DNA of 17,962 nt, from positions 1 through 17,962 of the forward strand of contig JALOKO010000019.1 in assembly GCA_025456495.1 (NCBI GenBank), written 5' to 3'. The position numbers and the translations under genes were made by a program. Numbering within the stretch: position 1 is the stretch's first letter; each line of letters opens with the position of its first letter. Shown here piece after piece: positions 1 through 7,439 of the stretch. The stretch comes from Bryobacterales bacterium. GTDB taxonomy: Bacteria > Acidobacteriota > Terriglobia > Bryobacterales > Bryobacteraceae. Below the pieces are notes generated by a model that saw nothing but the letters and a program-made list of their open reading frames with translations, ran no database searches and was not told the origin of the DNA.

Positions 1-809
1 CCAATCCGCGCCAATTGCTCGGCATCGATATAGCCCAACTGCCAGGCGATTTCCTCCAGGCATCCGATCTTCAAGCCCTGCCGCTCCTCGATGCTCTGCA
101 CGAAGTTGGTGGCTTGCAAGAGGGAATCGTGCGTGCCGGTATCCAGCCACGCCATGCCCCGCCCCAGCACCTCCACGCGCAGTTGACGCTCACGGAGATA
201 GACGTTGTTGACGTCGGTGATCTCCAGTTCTCCGCGCGCCGAAGGACGGATGCTGGCGGCTATCCGGGTGATTCGCTCGTCGTAGAAGTACAGGCCAATC
301 ACCGCGTACTGACTCTTGGGCAGGGCGGGCTTTTCTTCAATGGAAAGCGCCAGCCCGGTGGCGTCAAATTCCACTACACCGTAGCGTTCGGGGTCCTTGA
401 CGCGATAAGCAAAAATCGTGGCGCCCTGGGACTGGGACGCAGCGCGACGCAGTAAGTCAGGGAGTCCATGGCCGTAGAAGAGGTTATCGCCCAGAACCAG
501 ACAGGCGGGTCCGCCGGCAAGAAACTCGCGGCCAATCAGGAATGCCTGCGCCAAACCATCCGGGCTGGGCTGCACGGCGTACTGAAACTGCACGCCGAAA
601 TCCTCACCGGAACCCAGCAGCCGCTCGTATAAGGGCAAATCCTGAGGCGTGGAGATGATGAGGATTTCACGGATGCCCGCCATCATCAAGGCCGACACCG
701 GGTAATAGATCATCGGCTTGTCATACACCGGCAGCAGTTGCTTGCTGATGGCCCGCGTGACCGGATAGAGGCGAGTGCCGCTTCCCCCGGCAAGAACGAT
801 TCCCTTCAC
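1..809 (-). CDS. rmlA: Glucose-1-phosphate thymidylyltransferase, 3'-truncated by window edge
   Basis: Makes dTDP-glucose from glucose-1-phosphate and dTTP, the first step of dTDP-L-rhamnose synthesis in the cytosol. The translation opens with KGIVLAGGSGTRLYPVT, the nucleotide-binding signature of the family, followed by KQLLPVYDKPMIYYP, then LGDNLFYG, EITDVNNVYL and WLDTGTHDSLL, all classic RmlA blocks in order. I read 269 codons; the family is about 290-300 residues, so roughly 25 C-terminal residues lie beyond the left edge. The start is GTG at 809, chosen because the conserved N-terminus begins right there and GGAGGG (814-819 on the complement) sits 4 nt upstream. It is transcribed away from the esterase at 1179. 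The remaining rml genes, if clustered, would lie left of the window. Identity is near certain from the motifs. Confidence 0.96.
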   Translation of the reverse strand, partial: MKGIVLAGGSGTRLYPVTRAISKQLLPVYDKPMIYYPVSALMMAGIREILIISTPQDLPLYERLLGSGEDFGVQFQYAVQPSPDGLAQAFLIGREFLAGGPACLVLGDNLFYGHGLPDLLRRAASQSQGATIFAYRVKDPERYGVVEFDATGLALSIEEKPALPKSQYAVIGLYFYDERITRIAASIRPSARGELEITDVNNVYLRERQLRVEVLGRGMAWLDTGTHDSLLQATNFVQSIEERQGLKIGCLEEIAWQLGYIDAEQLARI

Positions 810-1178
810 ACAGCCCTCCACGCAAGAATTCAAGTTCAGAAGCGGCCTCAGACGCGGGCGCCGCGAACCGCATGGCCACGACACACACAGCCCAGGGCCC
901 CGAAAACCCTCAGGTTGTCTATGCCCTTACGTCGTCCAGTTCCCTCACATCGTAGCACTGCCATGGTGGTTGAGCCGCGTGCCCATGGATACAGTTCGGC
1001 GTCGGTAGGGGCGCTGCCGATAGATGAATCCTGGCTACTGACGGGCGTCGGCCGGGTGATGGATGCTATCCGCCGGATGCAGCGCGACGCGGCGCCCCAC
1101 GGCTGCGGCGATCAAGCCCGGCAAGCCGCGCCACGTCGGGAAAGCCTGTTACAATCCTGCCTGGAGATGCATCCACTC
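810..1178. other. Divergent intergenic region, rmlA / esterase
   Basis: This 369-bp region separates two divergent starts and must hold both promoters. The plus frame of the esterase stays open through it, back to 738, but that stretch lies partly on top of rmlA, has no signal-peptide-like start, and is best read as GC-rich chance. On the complement, TGC-TACGAT (949-957) is a possible extended -10 for rmlA; no convincing -35 was seen. No hairpin or repeat stands out. Confidence 0.5.
1147..1155 (+). promoter_or_regulatory. Extended -10-like element before esterase
   Basis: TG-T-TACAAT matches an extended -10 element (TGn then a hexamer one base off TATAAT). No -35 hexamer is visible about 17 bp upstream. 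A start site about 7 nt downstream would give a leader of only a few bases before the ATG at 1167, or about 17 bases before the ATG at 1179. Confidence 0.4.
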
Positions 1179-2690
1179 ATGAAACCCTTCGCACGATTCC
1201 ATCGCATGCAGCGGCCGCTATCCCTGCTGCTGCTAAGCGCCTTTTGGGGCATGGTGGCGATTCCCGCCGGTGCGCAGGTGCGGCTGACAAAGGGGGCGTC
1301 CGACTATCAGGTCTTCCAGCGCGATGCGGCCAACCGGGCCGACATCGCCCTTAGTGGAGAGGCCGCGGGTAGCAATGGCCAGCAGGTGGAGGCGCGCGTG
1401 CTGCGGGCCAATCCGGTGCGCGAGGAACGCGGCTGGACATCCCTGGGAATCGTAGTGGACGGCGCCTGGGCAGGCACGTTGAAGGGCCTTCCCACCGGCG
1501 GACCCTACACCCTGGAAGTCCGCCTGGCGGGCGCGCCACCGGCCGTGCGCATCACCAACCTGCTGGTGGGCGACCTATGGATTCTGGCCGGGCAATCCAA
1601 CATGGAGGGCGTCGGGGACCTGCGCGATCTGGAGCCGGGCAACCCCGTGGTAAACAGCTTCGACCTTACCGACACCTGGGCGCCGGCCGAGGAGCCGCTG
1701 CACTTCCTGGCCTACGCCGTGGACGCAGTACACTGGCGTTCCGGTCGCAACCCCAATCAGCCGGAACGCCTGCCCGCTGACCGCGTGGAGGAGACCATCC
1801 GCAATCGCACTAAGGGCGCGGGCTTGGGGCTTCCCTTTGCCAATGAGATGGTGCGGCTGACGGGAGTTCCCGTCGGGCTGCTGCCCTGCGCCCACGGCGG
1901 CACCAGCATGGACCAGTGGGACCCCGCCAAGCGCGATATGCAGGGCGCTTCGCTGTATGGCGCCATGCTTCGCCGCGTGCGCGCCGCCGGGGGCAAGGTG
2001 GCCGGGTTGTTGTGGTACCAGGGTGAAAGCGACGCCAGCGACGCCGCAGCCCCGCTTTACGAAACGAAATTCCGCAACTTCATCGCCGCCGTACGCAAAG
2101 ACCTGGCGCTACCCTCCCTGCCCTTCTATTACGCGCAGATCGGATTGCACATCAACCCCTCCGGCCACGATGGTTGGGATCGCGTGCAGGAAGCGGAGCG
2201 CAAGCTGGAATTGGAATTGGAGCACGTGGGCATGGTGGCCACCGTGGACGCGGAACTCGACGACCGTATCCACGCCGGCGTGGAGAGCCTGAAGACCATC
2301 GGCCATCGCTTCGCCCGGCTGGCCTGCAGCAGCCAGTTCCCTGAGGTGGCCGCGTGCCAGGGCATCCTGCGGGGTCCGCGCCCTGTGCGCGCCGAACGCG
2401 TGGCGCCCCGGGTGATTCGTCTGGAATGCGAAACCGTGAACGGCAAGCTGCACGCGCAGGGCAAGATGTGGGGATTTACCGTGGTGCAGGACGCCGCCCA
2501 GCAACAGCCGGAGGTTTTCAAGGTGACCCGCGACCCGTCTAACCCCAGCGCCCTGCTGGTGTATTTTCAGGAAGCACCCCCTGACGCCAAGCTGCAACTG
2601 TACTATTCCAAGGGTCGCCACAGCTACGCCAACATTGTGGACGAAGCCAATATGGCGTTGCCCGCATTCGGCCCGATGCCGGTTCAGTAA
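1179..2690 (+). CDS. Secreted SGNH-type carbohydrate esterase, sialate O-acetylesterase (SASA) family
   Basis: Predicted to remove acetyl groups from sugars (sialic acid or plant polysaccharide acetyl esters) outside the cytoplasm. Residues 1-32 form a signal peptide: basic start with K2, R6 and R9, a leucine-rich core, and likely cleavage after AGA. The catalytic block is GDLWILAGQSNMEG with nucleophile Ser140. It is followed by CAHGGTSMDQWDP, by GLLWYQGESDA (a hallmark of the SASA/DUF303 family), and by DRIH, supplying the Asp362/His365 pair. The 503-residue length fits the multi-domain members. The start at 1179 is chosen because the signal peptide begins there, with GGAG at 1163-1166; an in-frame ATG at 1167 is an alternative. 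The true substrate cannot be told from sequence. The gene stands alone, with a glycosidase 7.7 kb downstream as a possible functional partner. Confidence 0.88.
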   Translation: MKPFARFHRMQRPLSLLLLSAFWGMVAIPAGAQVRLTKGASDYQVFQRDAANRADIALSGEAAGSNGQQVEARVLRANPVREERGWTSLGIVVDGAWAGTLKGLPTGGPYTLEVRLAGAPPAVRITNLLVGDLWILAGQSNMEGVGDLRDLEPGNPVVNSFDLTDTWAPAEEPLHFLAYAVDAVHWRSGRNPNQPERLPADRVEETIRNRTKGAGLGLPFANEMVRLTGVPVGLLPCAHGGTSMDQWDPAKRDMQGASLYGAMLRRVRAAGGKVAGLLWYQGESDASDAAAPLYETKFRNFIAAVRKDLALPSLPFYYAQIGLHINPSGHDGWDRVQEAERKLELELEHVGMVATVDAELDDRIHAGVESLKTIGHRFARLACSSQFPEVAACQGILRGPRPVRAERVAPRVIRLECETVNGKLHAQGKMWGFTVVQDAAQQQPEVFKVTRDPSNPSALLVYFQEAPPDAKLQLYYSKGRHSYANIVDEANMALPAFGPMPVQ

Positions 2691-2743
2691 GGCCCTGGAT
2701 GGTCTGGTTCCAGATGATCAAGGGCTAAACCATACTGTGGAAG

Positions 2744-2771
2744 CCCGCAGGTCCTGGAGGCCCTCCGCGGG
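2744..2771. terminator. GC-rich hairpin between convergent genes
   Basis: CCCGC (2744-2748) pairs with GCGGG (2767-2771), with two further pairs after a mismatch. It lies between the ends of two convergent genes (2690 and 2791), where a shared terminator would be expected. There is no T-tract on either side, so it is not a canonical intrinsic terminator. Confidence 0.25.
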
Positions 2772-2790
2772 AATGGACGACGGTGAAGCG

Positions 2791-2952
2791 CTAGCGTGGC
2801 TCTTCGCCACGGCGGATGAAGTTGGTGAGTTCGGCTGACCGCACCACGTAGGCCTTCTTCAACTGTCGGATGAGCTCTGCGGCCAGCGCCTCCGGGCTCT
2901 CTTCGCGGTCGTGTTCTACTTCCACTTTCAGGTAAATATCCGTGCGGGGCAT
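2791..2952 (-). CDS. Small conserved-looking protein, 53 aa, function unknown
   Basis: I do not recognise a named family. The 53-residue product is soluble and charged. It begins MPRTDIYLKVEVEHDREESP, a predicted beta strand followed by an acidic turn, and continues with a helix (EALAAELIRQLKKAYVVRSAEL) and a short tail ending RRGEEPR. The start at 2952 is preferred over an in-frame ATG at 2994 because GGGAAG sits directly upstream and the coherent sequence begins there. It lies 66 bp behind the HD-GYP regulator on the same strand and could be co-transcribed. However, a TACAAT hexamer 8 nt before its ATG suggests its own promoter as well. The strand-helix pattern could suit a small binding or dimerising protein; that is only inference. 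Confidence 0.6.
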   Translation of the reverse strand: MPRTDIYLKVEVEHDREESPEALAAELIRQLKKAYVVRSAELTNFIRRGEEPR

Positions 2953-2960
2953 CGCTTCCC

Positions 2961-2966
2961 ATTGTA
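2961..2966 (-). promoter_or_regulatory. TACAAT -10-like hexamer before the 53-aa gene
   Basis: On the complement TACAAT is followed by 8 nt and then the ATG at 2952, so transcription from it would begin at or within a base or two of the start codon. The GGGAAG between them could instead act as a ribosome site on a longer mRNA from the HD-GYP gene. Confidence 0.35.
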
Positions 2967-3018
2967 GGGGATGCGCGCTTCGCGGCCCGCGCAAGGCCCG
3001 CGAAAACAGCCGCGCGGG

Positions 3019-4239
3019 CTAGGCGGACATCGTCTTGTACTTCAGCATCTGCCCCGAGGCCCCTGAGGAGCTGGCGGTACTGTTCCCATTGCTGCCGTTG
3101 GCGTTCTTGCCATCGGCGTCATGCCGCTCTCCCTCTTCCAGGGCGTGCTGACTGATGCGCTTGAATTCTGCTTCACAAGCCAAAAACGCGCTCACCACCG
3201 CAGAGTCAAACTGTTTGCCCGCCGCGCCCACGATGATGTCCCTGCTGTCCTGATGACTGAACGCGGCCTTGTAGCATCGCTCAGAGGTAAGCGCGTCGTA
3301 GACATCGGCCAGCGCCATAATCCTGCCAGGAAGAGGGATAGCCTCCCCGCTCAAGCCAAAGGGATAGCCCGCGCCGTCCCAACGTTCGTGGTGATAAAGG
3401 GCCATGTCAATGGCCACGCCCAGGCGCGCATCGTGCGGGAACAGCACTTGCAACTCACGCAGAATTTCTCCGCCCACGGTGACGTGACGACGCATCACGC
3501 GGTGCTCTTCGGGCGTGAGCGGGCCGGGCTTGGAAAGAATCCAATCGGGCACCGCCAGCTTGCCGATGTCATGCAGGCTGGCAGATTGCAGGAAGTGTTG
3601 GATCGTCTTCGCATCCAGCGCCTCGGCATGGCGCGAATTCCGGCTGAGTTCGCTCAGCAGCAACTCGCAGTACCCGGCCATGCGTTCCAGGTGGCCGCGC
3701 GTCTCTGGATTAAACTGCTCAAGCACGTGGAAGAGCGCATCCGAGAAGCCCAGTTGCTGGCCAACGGGCGAAGACTTCCACAGTTCCAGGGAAGCCACCA
3801 CCTGCCGCGCAAAGTGGCGCGGGAACAGGTCCGGTTGCTCACCCGCGGCGTGGAAGCGCCGCCGGTTCAAGTAGCTTTGCAGGCGGGCACGAATGACGGC
3901 TGGCTTGAAGGGCTTGGGGAGAAAGTCAATGGCGCCCAGTTCAATACACTGGCTTACCTTGTCTAATTCCGATAGGGCTGAAACCACAACGATGGGGAGC
4001 CGCTTCAGTTCGGGGTTCTCACGGACGCGCCGCAGCACCGTGATGCCGTCCATGCGCGGCAAACGTAGATCCAGAATGACCAGGTCAGGCGGCTGCGCGT
4101 GAATCTCGTTCAGCGCCGCCAATCCGTCGCCGACGTCCACGGCCATGGCGCCCGTTTCGTGTACATATTCACGTAGAAGTGCACGGTTCGCTTCCTGATC
4201 TTCTACGATCAGGACTCTCTTCAAGCCTTGATTTTCCAT
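3019..4239 (-). CDS. Response regulator with HD-GYP c-di-GMP phosphodiesterase domain (RpfG-like)
   Basis: Cytosolic two-domain signalling protein of 406 residues. Residues 7-125 are a receiver domain with acidic pair E13/D14, phospho-acceptor D57 (VILDLRLPRMDG), S87 and K109 (LPKPF). Residues about 170-365 are an HD-GYP domain with the HD pair at 223-224 (HDIGK), then HHERWDGAGYP with the GYP triplet at 291-293. All metal and GYP signature residues look intact, so hydrolysis of cyclic di-GMP under control of phosphorylation is expected. The last 35 or so residues are a Ser/Asn/Gly-rich tail. The start at 4239 fits the receiver boundary; GGGCAGG is close upstream. No histidine kinase or GGDEF partner is in the window. 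A long non-coding leader lies upstream. Confidence 0.94.
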   Translation of the reverse strand: MENQGLKRVLIVEDQEANRALLREYVHETGAMAVDVGDGLAALNEIHAQPPDLVILDLRLPRMDGITVLRRVRENPELKRLPIVVVSALSELDKVSQCIELGAIDFLPKPFKPAVIRARLQSYLNRRRFHAAGEQPDLFPRHFARQVVASLELWKSSPVGQQLGFSDALFHVLEQFNPETRGHLERMAGYCELLLSELSRNSRHAEALDAKTIQHFLQSASLHDIGKLAVPDWILSKPGPLTPEEHRVMRRHVTVGGEILRELQVLFPHDARLGVAIDMALYHHERWDGAGYPFGLSGEAIPLPGRIMALADVYDALTSERCYKAAFSHQDSRDIIVGAAGKQFDSAVVSAFLACEAEFKRISQHALEEGERHDADGKNANGSNGNSTASSSGASGQMLKYKTMSA

Positions 4240-4694
4240 CCTGCCCTAACTCCCTTGGGCAGCCTGCAACAGCAAAAAGCAATTACTGCTAGGCTCCGCG
4301 CTTTAAAATTCGCTGACTTCCCGTGCTCTTTCTGGTCATCTAGCCGATCAAGTTCCAACGGTGTCCCACGGCACTTGGATAGATGGACGTATAAACTGCC
4401 CGCACGTCCCGCCATGTCGGGGTACTACTCAACTGCAACGCGTCCACACGGAAACTGCGGAACTTCAACCGTGAGAACAGCATGTGACGAATTCCGGAAC
4501 CGATTCCCCGGAAAATACACGATACCTTAGATTGGAAAAATACAAAAGACTTCGACGGGCAAAGTGTAACTTTTTTCGTATTTCTTCGCCCTCGGCGAGG
4601 GGACGAAGAAAAGCGCTCTGCGCGTAAAGATCGGCACAATTGGCCATCTCGTCGATCCGCCCGCCAGAATCCGTCAAAACCTTAGAAACCCATA
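4240..4694. other. 455-bp spacer between HD-GYP gene and FGE gene
   Basis: Visibly richer in A/T than the flanking genes. The open frames inside (for example 4465-4701 on the minus strand) have no ribosome site and read like non-coding sequence, so I call none. It should hold the HD-GYP promoter and the end of the FGE transcript. I looked for the conserved core of class I c-di-GMP riboswitches ahead of the HD-GYP gene and did not find it. A stable hairpin at 4581-4611 is listed separately. GGGGTACTA at 4419-4427 also occurs at 13580-13588 ahead of the other response regulator. Confidence 0.6.
4581..4611. other. Stable hairpin in the spacer downstream of the FGE gene
   Basis: TTTCTTCG (4581-4588) pairs perfectly with CGAAGAAA (4604-4611). 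Inside it CCCTC (4589-4593) pairs with GAGGG (4597-4601) around a GGC loop, leaving a two-base GA bulge. That is 13 base pairs in 31 nt. There is no T-tract in the right place for either strand, so it may be a rho-independent stop only in a loose sense, an mRNA 3'-end stabiliser, or part of the HD-GYP leader. Confidence 0.45.
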
Positions 4695-5684
4695 TCAGCA
4701 ATCGACGACGCAGCGAAAGCTGATATTGGTGGTGGCGCTATCCGGGGTGTTGGAGGTGCGGGCGGCCACCCGGTAGCGATTGCAATAGCTCTTGTGGCAC
4801 AGATAGCTACCCCCCTTCATCACCTTGGTGCTTCCCATAGGTGGCCCCACTGGATTCGTCCTTGTTGTGGTGATGTGATGCGCCGGGTGAAACCAGTCCT
4901 GGCACCATTCCCAGGCATTGCCGGTGATGGTGTACAGTCCATAGCCGTTGGGGGGAAAGGCGTCCGCTGGAGCAGTGCCGACATAGCCGTCCTCCGCGGT
5001 GTTGGTATGGGGGAACTCGCCCTGCCAGATGTTGCAAAGGTGTTCGCCGCCCGGGGTGAGGTCATCGCCCCAAGGGTAGGTCTTCTGCTCCAGCCCACCG
5101 CGAGCGGCATACTCCCATTCCGCCTCAGTGGGAAGCCGTTTGCCCGCCCATTGCGCGAAGGCAGCCGCATCACTCCAACTGACGTGGACCACGGGAAAGT
5201 GCTCCCGCCCTTGAATGCTGCTATCGGGACCCTCGGGATGGCGCCAACTCGCCCCGTTCACCTTGCACCACCACTCCACGCCTGGAGCGGTGGCATCCAC
5301 CAGCGCGGCGTAACGCTCCCGCGGAATGTGCAACTGAAACACGAACGACCAGCCGAAGCGCTCAGACTCAGTCTGGTATCCGGTCTTCGCCACAAAGTCC
5401 TGGAACTGGGCGTTGGTCACCGGATAGCGATCCATCCAGAAAGGGTCCAGCGTCACCTCACGGATAGGACCCTCGCCATCCTGCGGAAAGCCCTCATCCG
5501 ACTCAGTGCCCATCAGGAAGCGTCCGCCATCCAGCAACGCCATGTCCACGGTGGAGCCCTGCCGCGCCCGGCGCCGTTCCGCTGAGGCTTGCAGGGAGGC
5601 CGAAAGCGCGGTCGCGCGCTGCTTACTGGGCACGCAGCAGGGGTGCGGGCGATCTACTGACAGGATGACGGGAAACTTGCTCAT
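4695..5684 (-). CDS. Formylglycine-generating enzyme (SUMF1-type, copper-dependent)
   Basis: Oxidises the cysteine of sulfatase CxPxR motifs to formylglycine. The 329-residue protein has a full FGE fold: PVTNAQFQDFV (88-98), SWRHPEGPDSSI (146-157), HPVV-like block FPVVHVSW (163-170), KRLPTEAEWEYAARGG (182-197), YPWGDD (203-208), NAWEWCQDWF (256-265). Near the end is GGSYLCHKSYCNRYR, with Cys296 and Cys301 at the position of the copper-binding active-site pair of true FGEs; mere FGE-like paralogues lack them. There is no signal peptide, so it acts in the cytosol. The N-terminus carries CCVPSK (16-21), itself resembling a sulfatase motif. The ATG at 5684 overlaps the stop of the prolyl isomerase gene by 4 bp, indicating translational coupling. 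No sulfatase is in the window, so its substrates lie elsewhere. Confidence 0.93.
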   Translation of the reverse strand: MSKFPVILSVDRPHPCCVPSKQRATALSASLQASAERRRARQGSTVDMALLDGGRFLMGTESDEGFPQDGEGPIREVTLDPFWMDRYPVTNAQFQDFVAKTGYQTESERFGWSFVFQLHIPRERYAALVDATAPGVEWWCKVNGASWRHPEGPDSSIQGREHFPVVHVSWSDAAAFAQWAGKRLPTEAEWEYAARGGLEQKTYPWGDDLTPGGEHLCNIWQGEFPHTNTAEDGYVGTAPADAFPPNGYGLYTITGNAWEWCQDWFHPAHHITTTRTNPVGPPMGSTKVMKGGSYLCHKSYCNRYRVAARTSNTPDSATTNISFRCVVDC

Positions 5685-6556
5685 TCGGTGGCACTCCGCC
5701 CTTCCTGTGGCAACTTGCGAATATCGGCGGCAGCCTTCAGGTCGTCCACGTACTGCTCCACGCGGGCACGTCGCGCCTCTTCCAACAGGTGTGCCTCAAT
5801 CTCGTCACGAACCTCAGGCAGGGGACGGACCCCCGCGGGCTTGCGCTCCAGCAGCCTGGCGACATGAAACCCGAACACCGTGCGGAAGATCCCGCTGTGC
5901 TCCCCGGGCCTCAGGGCAAACGCCACCGCATCGAACTCGTCCACCATCACGCCCCGGGCGAACCATCCCAAATCGCCGCCTCGTCCCGGACAGTCAGATA
6001 GTGCATCCGCAACAGCGGCGAAGTCCGCCCCTTGCTGCAACTGCGCCAGCGCTTCCTGGATTCCGGCCATAGCAGCGGCTTCGTCCTGGTCTTCGTTGAT
6101 GTGCTTCACCACATGCGCCGCGTGAATGGTTTCTTCGGTGCGAAACTCTTCGCGATGCTTGCGGTAGAACTCGGTCACCGCCTTCTTGTCCGGGGCTGCT
6201 GCCTCGGACGCTACTTTGGCCAGCAGGCGGTCCACGCGCAACTGGACTTCCACATCGCGCTTGAAGGAATCTGATCCGGCGCTGGGGTCGCATGCGGCGG
6301 CGCCGGGCTGGAAGGCCTTCATGCGTTGGATGGCCTGCAGGATGTCTTCATCCGTAACTGGCTCAGCCGCCTTCAGCGCCTCCTGCCGCAGCAGCGTCTT
6401 TTCGATGACGTTTTCGCGGGACCACTCCCAGAGGCGGGTTTGCTGCTCGAGCGGATCCAGGTCTGCCATGGCCTGTTCAAACTGAGGCCGTAGAAGACTG
6501 GCCTCCTTGCGGATATCGCTGTCGTGGATGAGTTCGCCGTTGATGGAAAGGGGCAT
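5681..6556 (-). CDS. Cytosolic parvulin-type peptidyl-prolyl isomerase (PpiC/NifM-like)
   Basis: Catalyses cis-trans isomerisation of prolyl bonds. Of 291 residues, about 1-140 form a helical chaperone-like region with several charged helices (LLRPQFEQAM, ENVIEKTLLRQEAL). Residues about 143-238 are a parvulin rotamase domain: IHAAHVV at its start, FAAVADALSDCPGRGGDLGWFARG in the middle, FDAVAFALRPGEHSG and FGFHVARLLER at its end. The tail is helical. There is no signal peptide or lipobox, unlike SurA or PrsA, so the protein should stay in the cytosol as NifM does. It ends in an ATGA overlap with the FGE gene, so the two are made together; helping fold the FGE or its substrates is a reasonable inference. 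No good ribosome site precedes the ATG at 6556. It lies 117 bp behind the VanX-type gene on the same strand. Confidence 0.9.
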   Translation of the reverse strand: MPLSINGELIHDSDIRKEASLLRPQFEQAMADLDPLEQQTRLWEWSRENVIEKTLLRQEALKAAEPVTDEDILQAIQRMKAFQPGAAACDPSAGSDSFKRDVEVQLRVDRLLAKVASEAAAPDKKAVTEFYRKHREEFRTEETIHAAHVVKHINEDQDEAAAMAGIQEALAQLQQGADFAAVADALSDCPGRGGDLGWFARGVMVDEFDAVAFALRPGEHSGIFRTVFGFHVARLLERKPAGVRPLPEVRDEIEAHLLEEARRARVEQYVDDLKAAADIRKLPQEGRSATE

Positions 6557-6673
6557 AGCGTTGTTGGTGGCCGGGAGGGTGCGGCTTCATCGCCGTCGCG
6601 CCCTACGGGCTGTTCCCCATTCTATGCCCGCCCACTGGTAGCGCGTCCACCCTGGGGTTGCCATGGCCACGGC

Positions 6674-7333
6674 TTAGAACCAACCCGGCTTGGAAACGCT
6701 GGAGAAGGGTACATCGGTGAGGGGATAGCGTTGCCAGCCAAGAAAATCGTAGTGCCACCACTCACTGGGCAGTGCAGCGAAGCCATGCTTTTCCATGATC
6801 GTGCGCAGGTTTTGTCGGCTCACCAGCACCCCACTGGGAAGGTCGATAAAGTTGTGGTGGGCCTTCTCAGTGAAGTCGTCAAACTCGGTGGGCATGGGCA
6901 CGGGTTTGCCGTAGTTATCGAACAGGCCTACATCCACGGCGGCGCCACGGTTGTGCCGCGAGCCTTGCTGCGGGTCGGCCACGAAGTTGGGGTCGGGCAG
7001 GATCTTCCACATCTTGTGCTGCACCGCGACGGGGCGATAGCAATCGTAGATCACCAGTTCCAGATCCAGCCGTTTCAGGTCCGCCTGCACCTTCGCCAGG
7101 GCTTCGGCTACCTCGCGACGCAGGATGCAGCGCGCCTCAGGGTACAGCACCTGCTTGGTGAAGTTGTTGGCGGTGGCGTAGCGGATGTCCAGGCGCACCT
7201 CCGGCAGTACGGTGCGGACATCGATGAGGTCCTCTGGTTGTGGAGACGCGCATCCCGCAAGGCCCAACAGGCCCAACAGCAGCACCGGGAAGAGGGCGAG
7301 GCGCGATTGCATTCCGGCCGACATGCTCTTCAT
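6674..7333 (-). CDS. D-alanyl-D-alanine dipeptidase, VanX/DdpX family lipoprotein
   Basis: Zinc peptidase (M15D) that splits D-Ala-D-Ala. From the chosen start it has 219 residues. Residues 1-28 are a lipoprotein signal (LLGLLGLAGC, lipid-accepting Cys28). The fold shows DCYRP (Arg100, matching the catalytic arginine), SRHNRGAAVD with zinc ligands His127 and Asp134, and EWWHYDF with catalytic Glu191 and zinc ligand His194. The 7- and 3-residue spacings are as in VanX. Being anchored in the envelope, it more likely recycles peptidoglycan peptides than confers glycopeptide resistance; no vanH, vanA or vanRS neighbours are present. ATGs at 7324 and 7312 are alternative starts; upstream in-frame codons to 7441 lack a coherent signal peptide. 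The divergent POTRA gene starts 107 bp away. Confidence 0.9.
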   Translation of the reverse strand: MKSMSAGMQSRLALFPVLLLGLLGLAGCASPQPEDLIDVRTVLPEVRLDIRYATANNFTKQVLYPEARCILRREVAEALAKVQADLKRLDLELVIYDCYRPVAVQHKMWKILPDPNFVADPQQGSRHNRGAAVDVGLFDNYGKPVPMPTEFDDFTEKAHHNFIDLPSGVLVSRQNLRTIMEKHGFAALPSEWWHYDFLGWQRYPLTDVPFSSVSKPGWF

Positions 7334-7419
7334 GATGGCACAGCGCGGGTGCTCATCCGCGTGGGTGGATTGCGGTGCGGAAGCGATGCCGAGTGGCAAC
7401 CTGTTTCCACGCAGCCCCG

Positions 7420-7425
7420 TACAAT
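7420..7425 (+). promoter_or_regulatory. TACAAT -10-like hexamer before POTRA gene
   Basis: TACAAT lies 14 nt before the ATG at 7440. A transcript from it would start about 8 nt ahead of the start codon, and those bases contain no ribosome binding site. No matching -35 was seen. Confidence 0.4.
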
Positions 7426-7439
7426 AAAGCGAACAACCC

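Noticed and set aside
738..1178. Upstream extension of the esterase frame
   Set aside because: Partly overlaps rmlA on the other strand, and the signal peptide clearly begins at 1179 (or 1167).
4240..4694. c-di-GMP riboswitch ahead of the HD-GYP gene
   Set aside because: The conserved class I core sequences were not found on the relevant strand by eye.
4465..4701. Minus-strand frame of 78 codons after the FGE gene
   Set aside because: No ribosome site, no domain, lies in AT-richer non-coding spacer and spans the hairpin.
6674..7333. Glycopeptide resistance cluster
   Set aside because: Only a VanX/DdpX-type lipoprotein is present; no vanH, vanA ligase or vanRS genes adjoin it.
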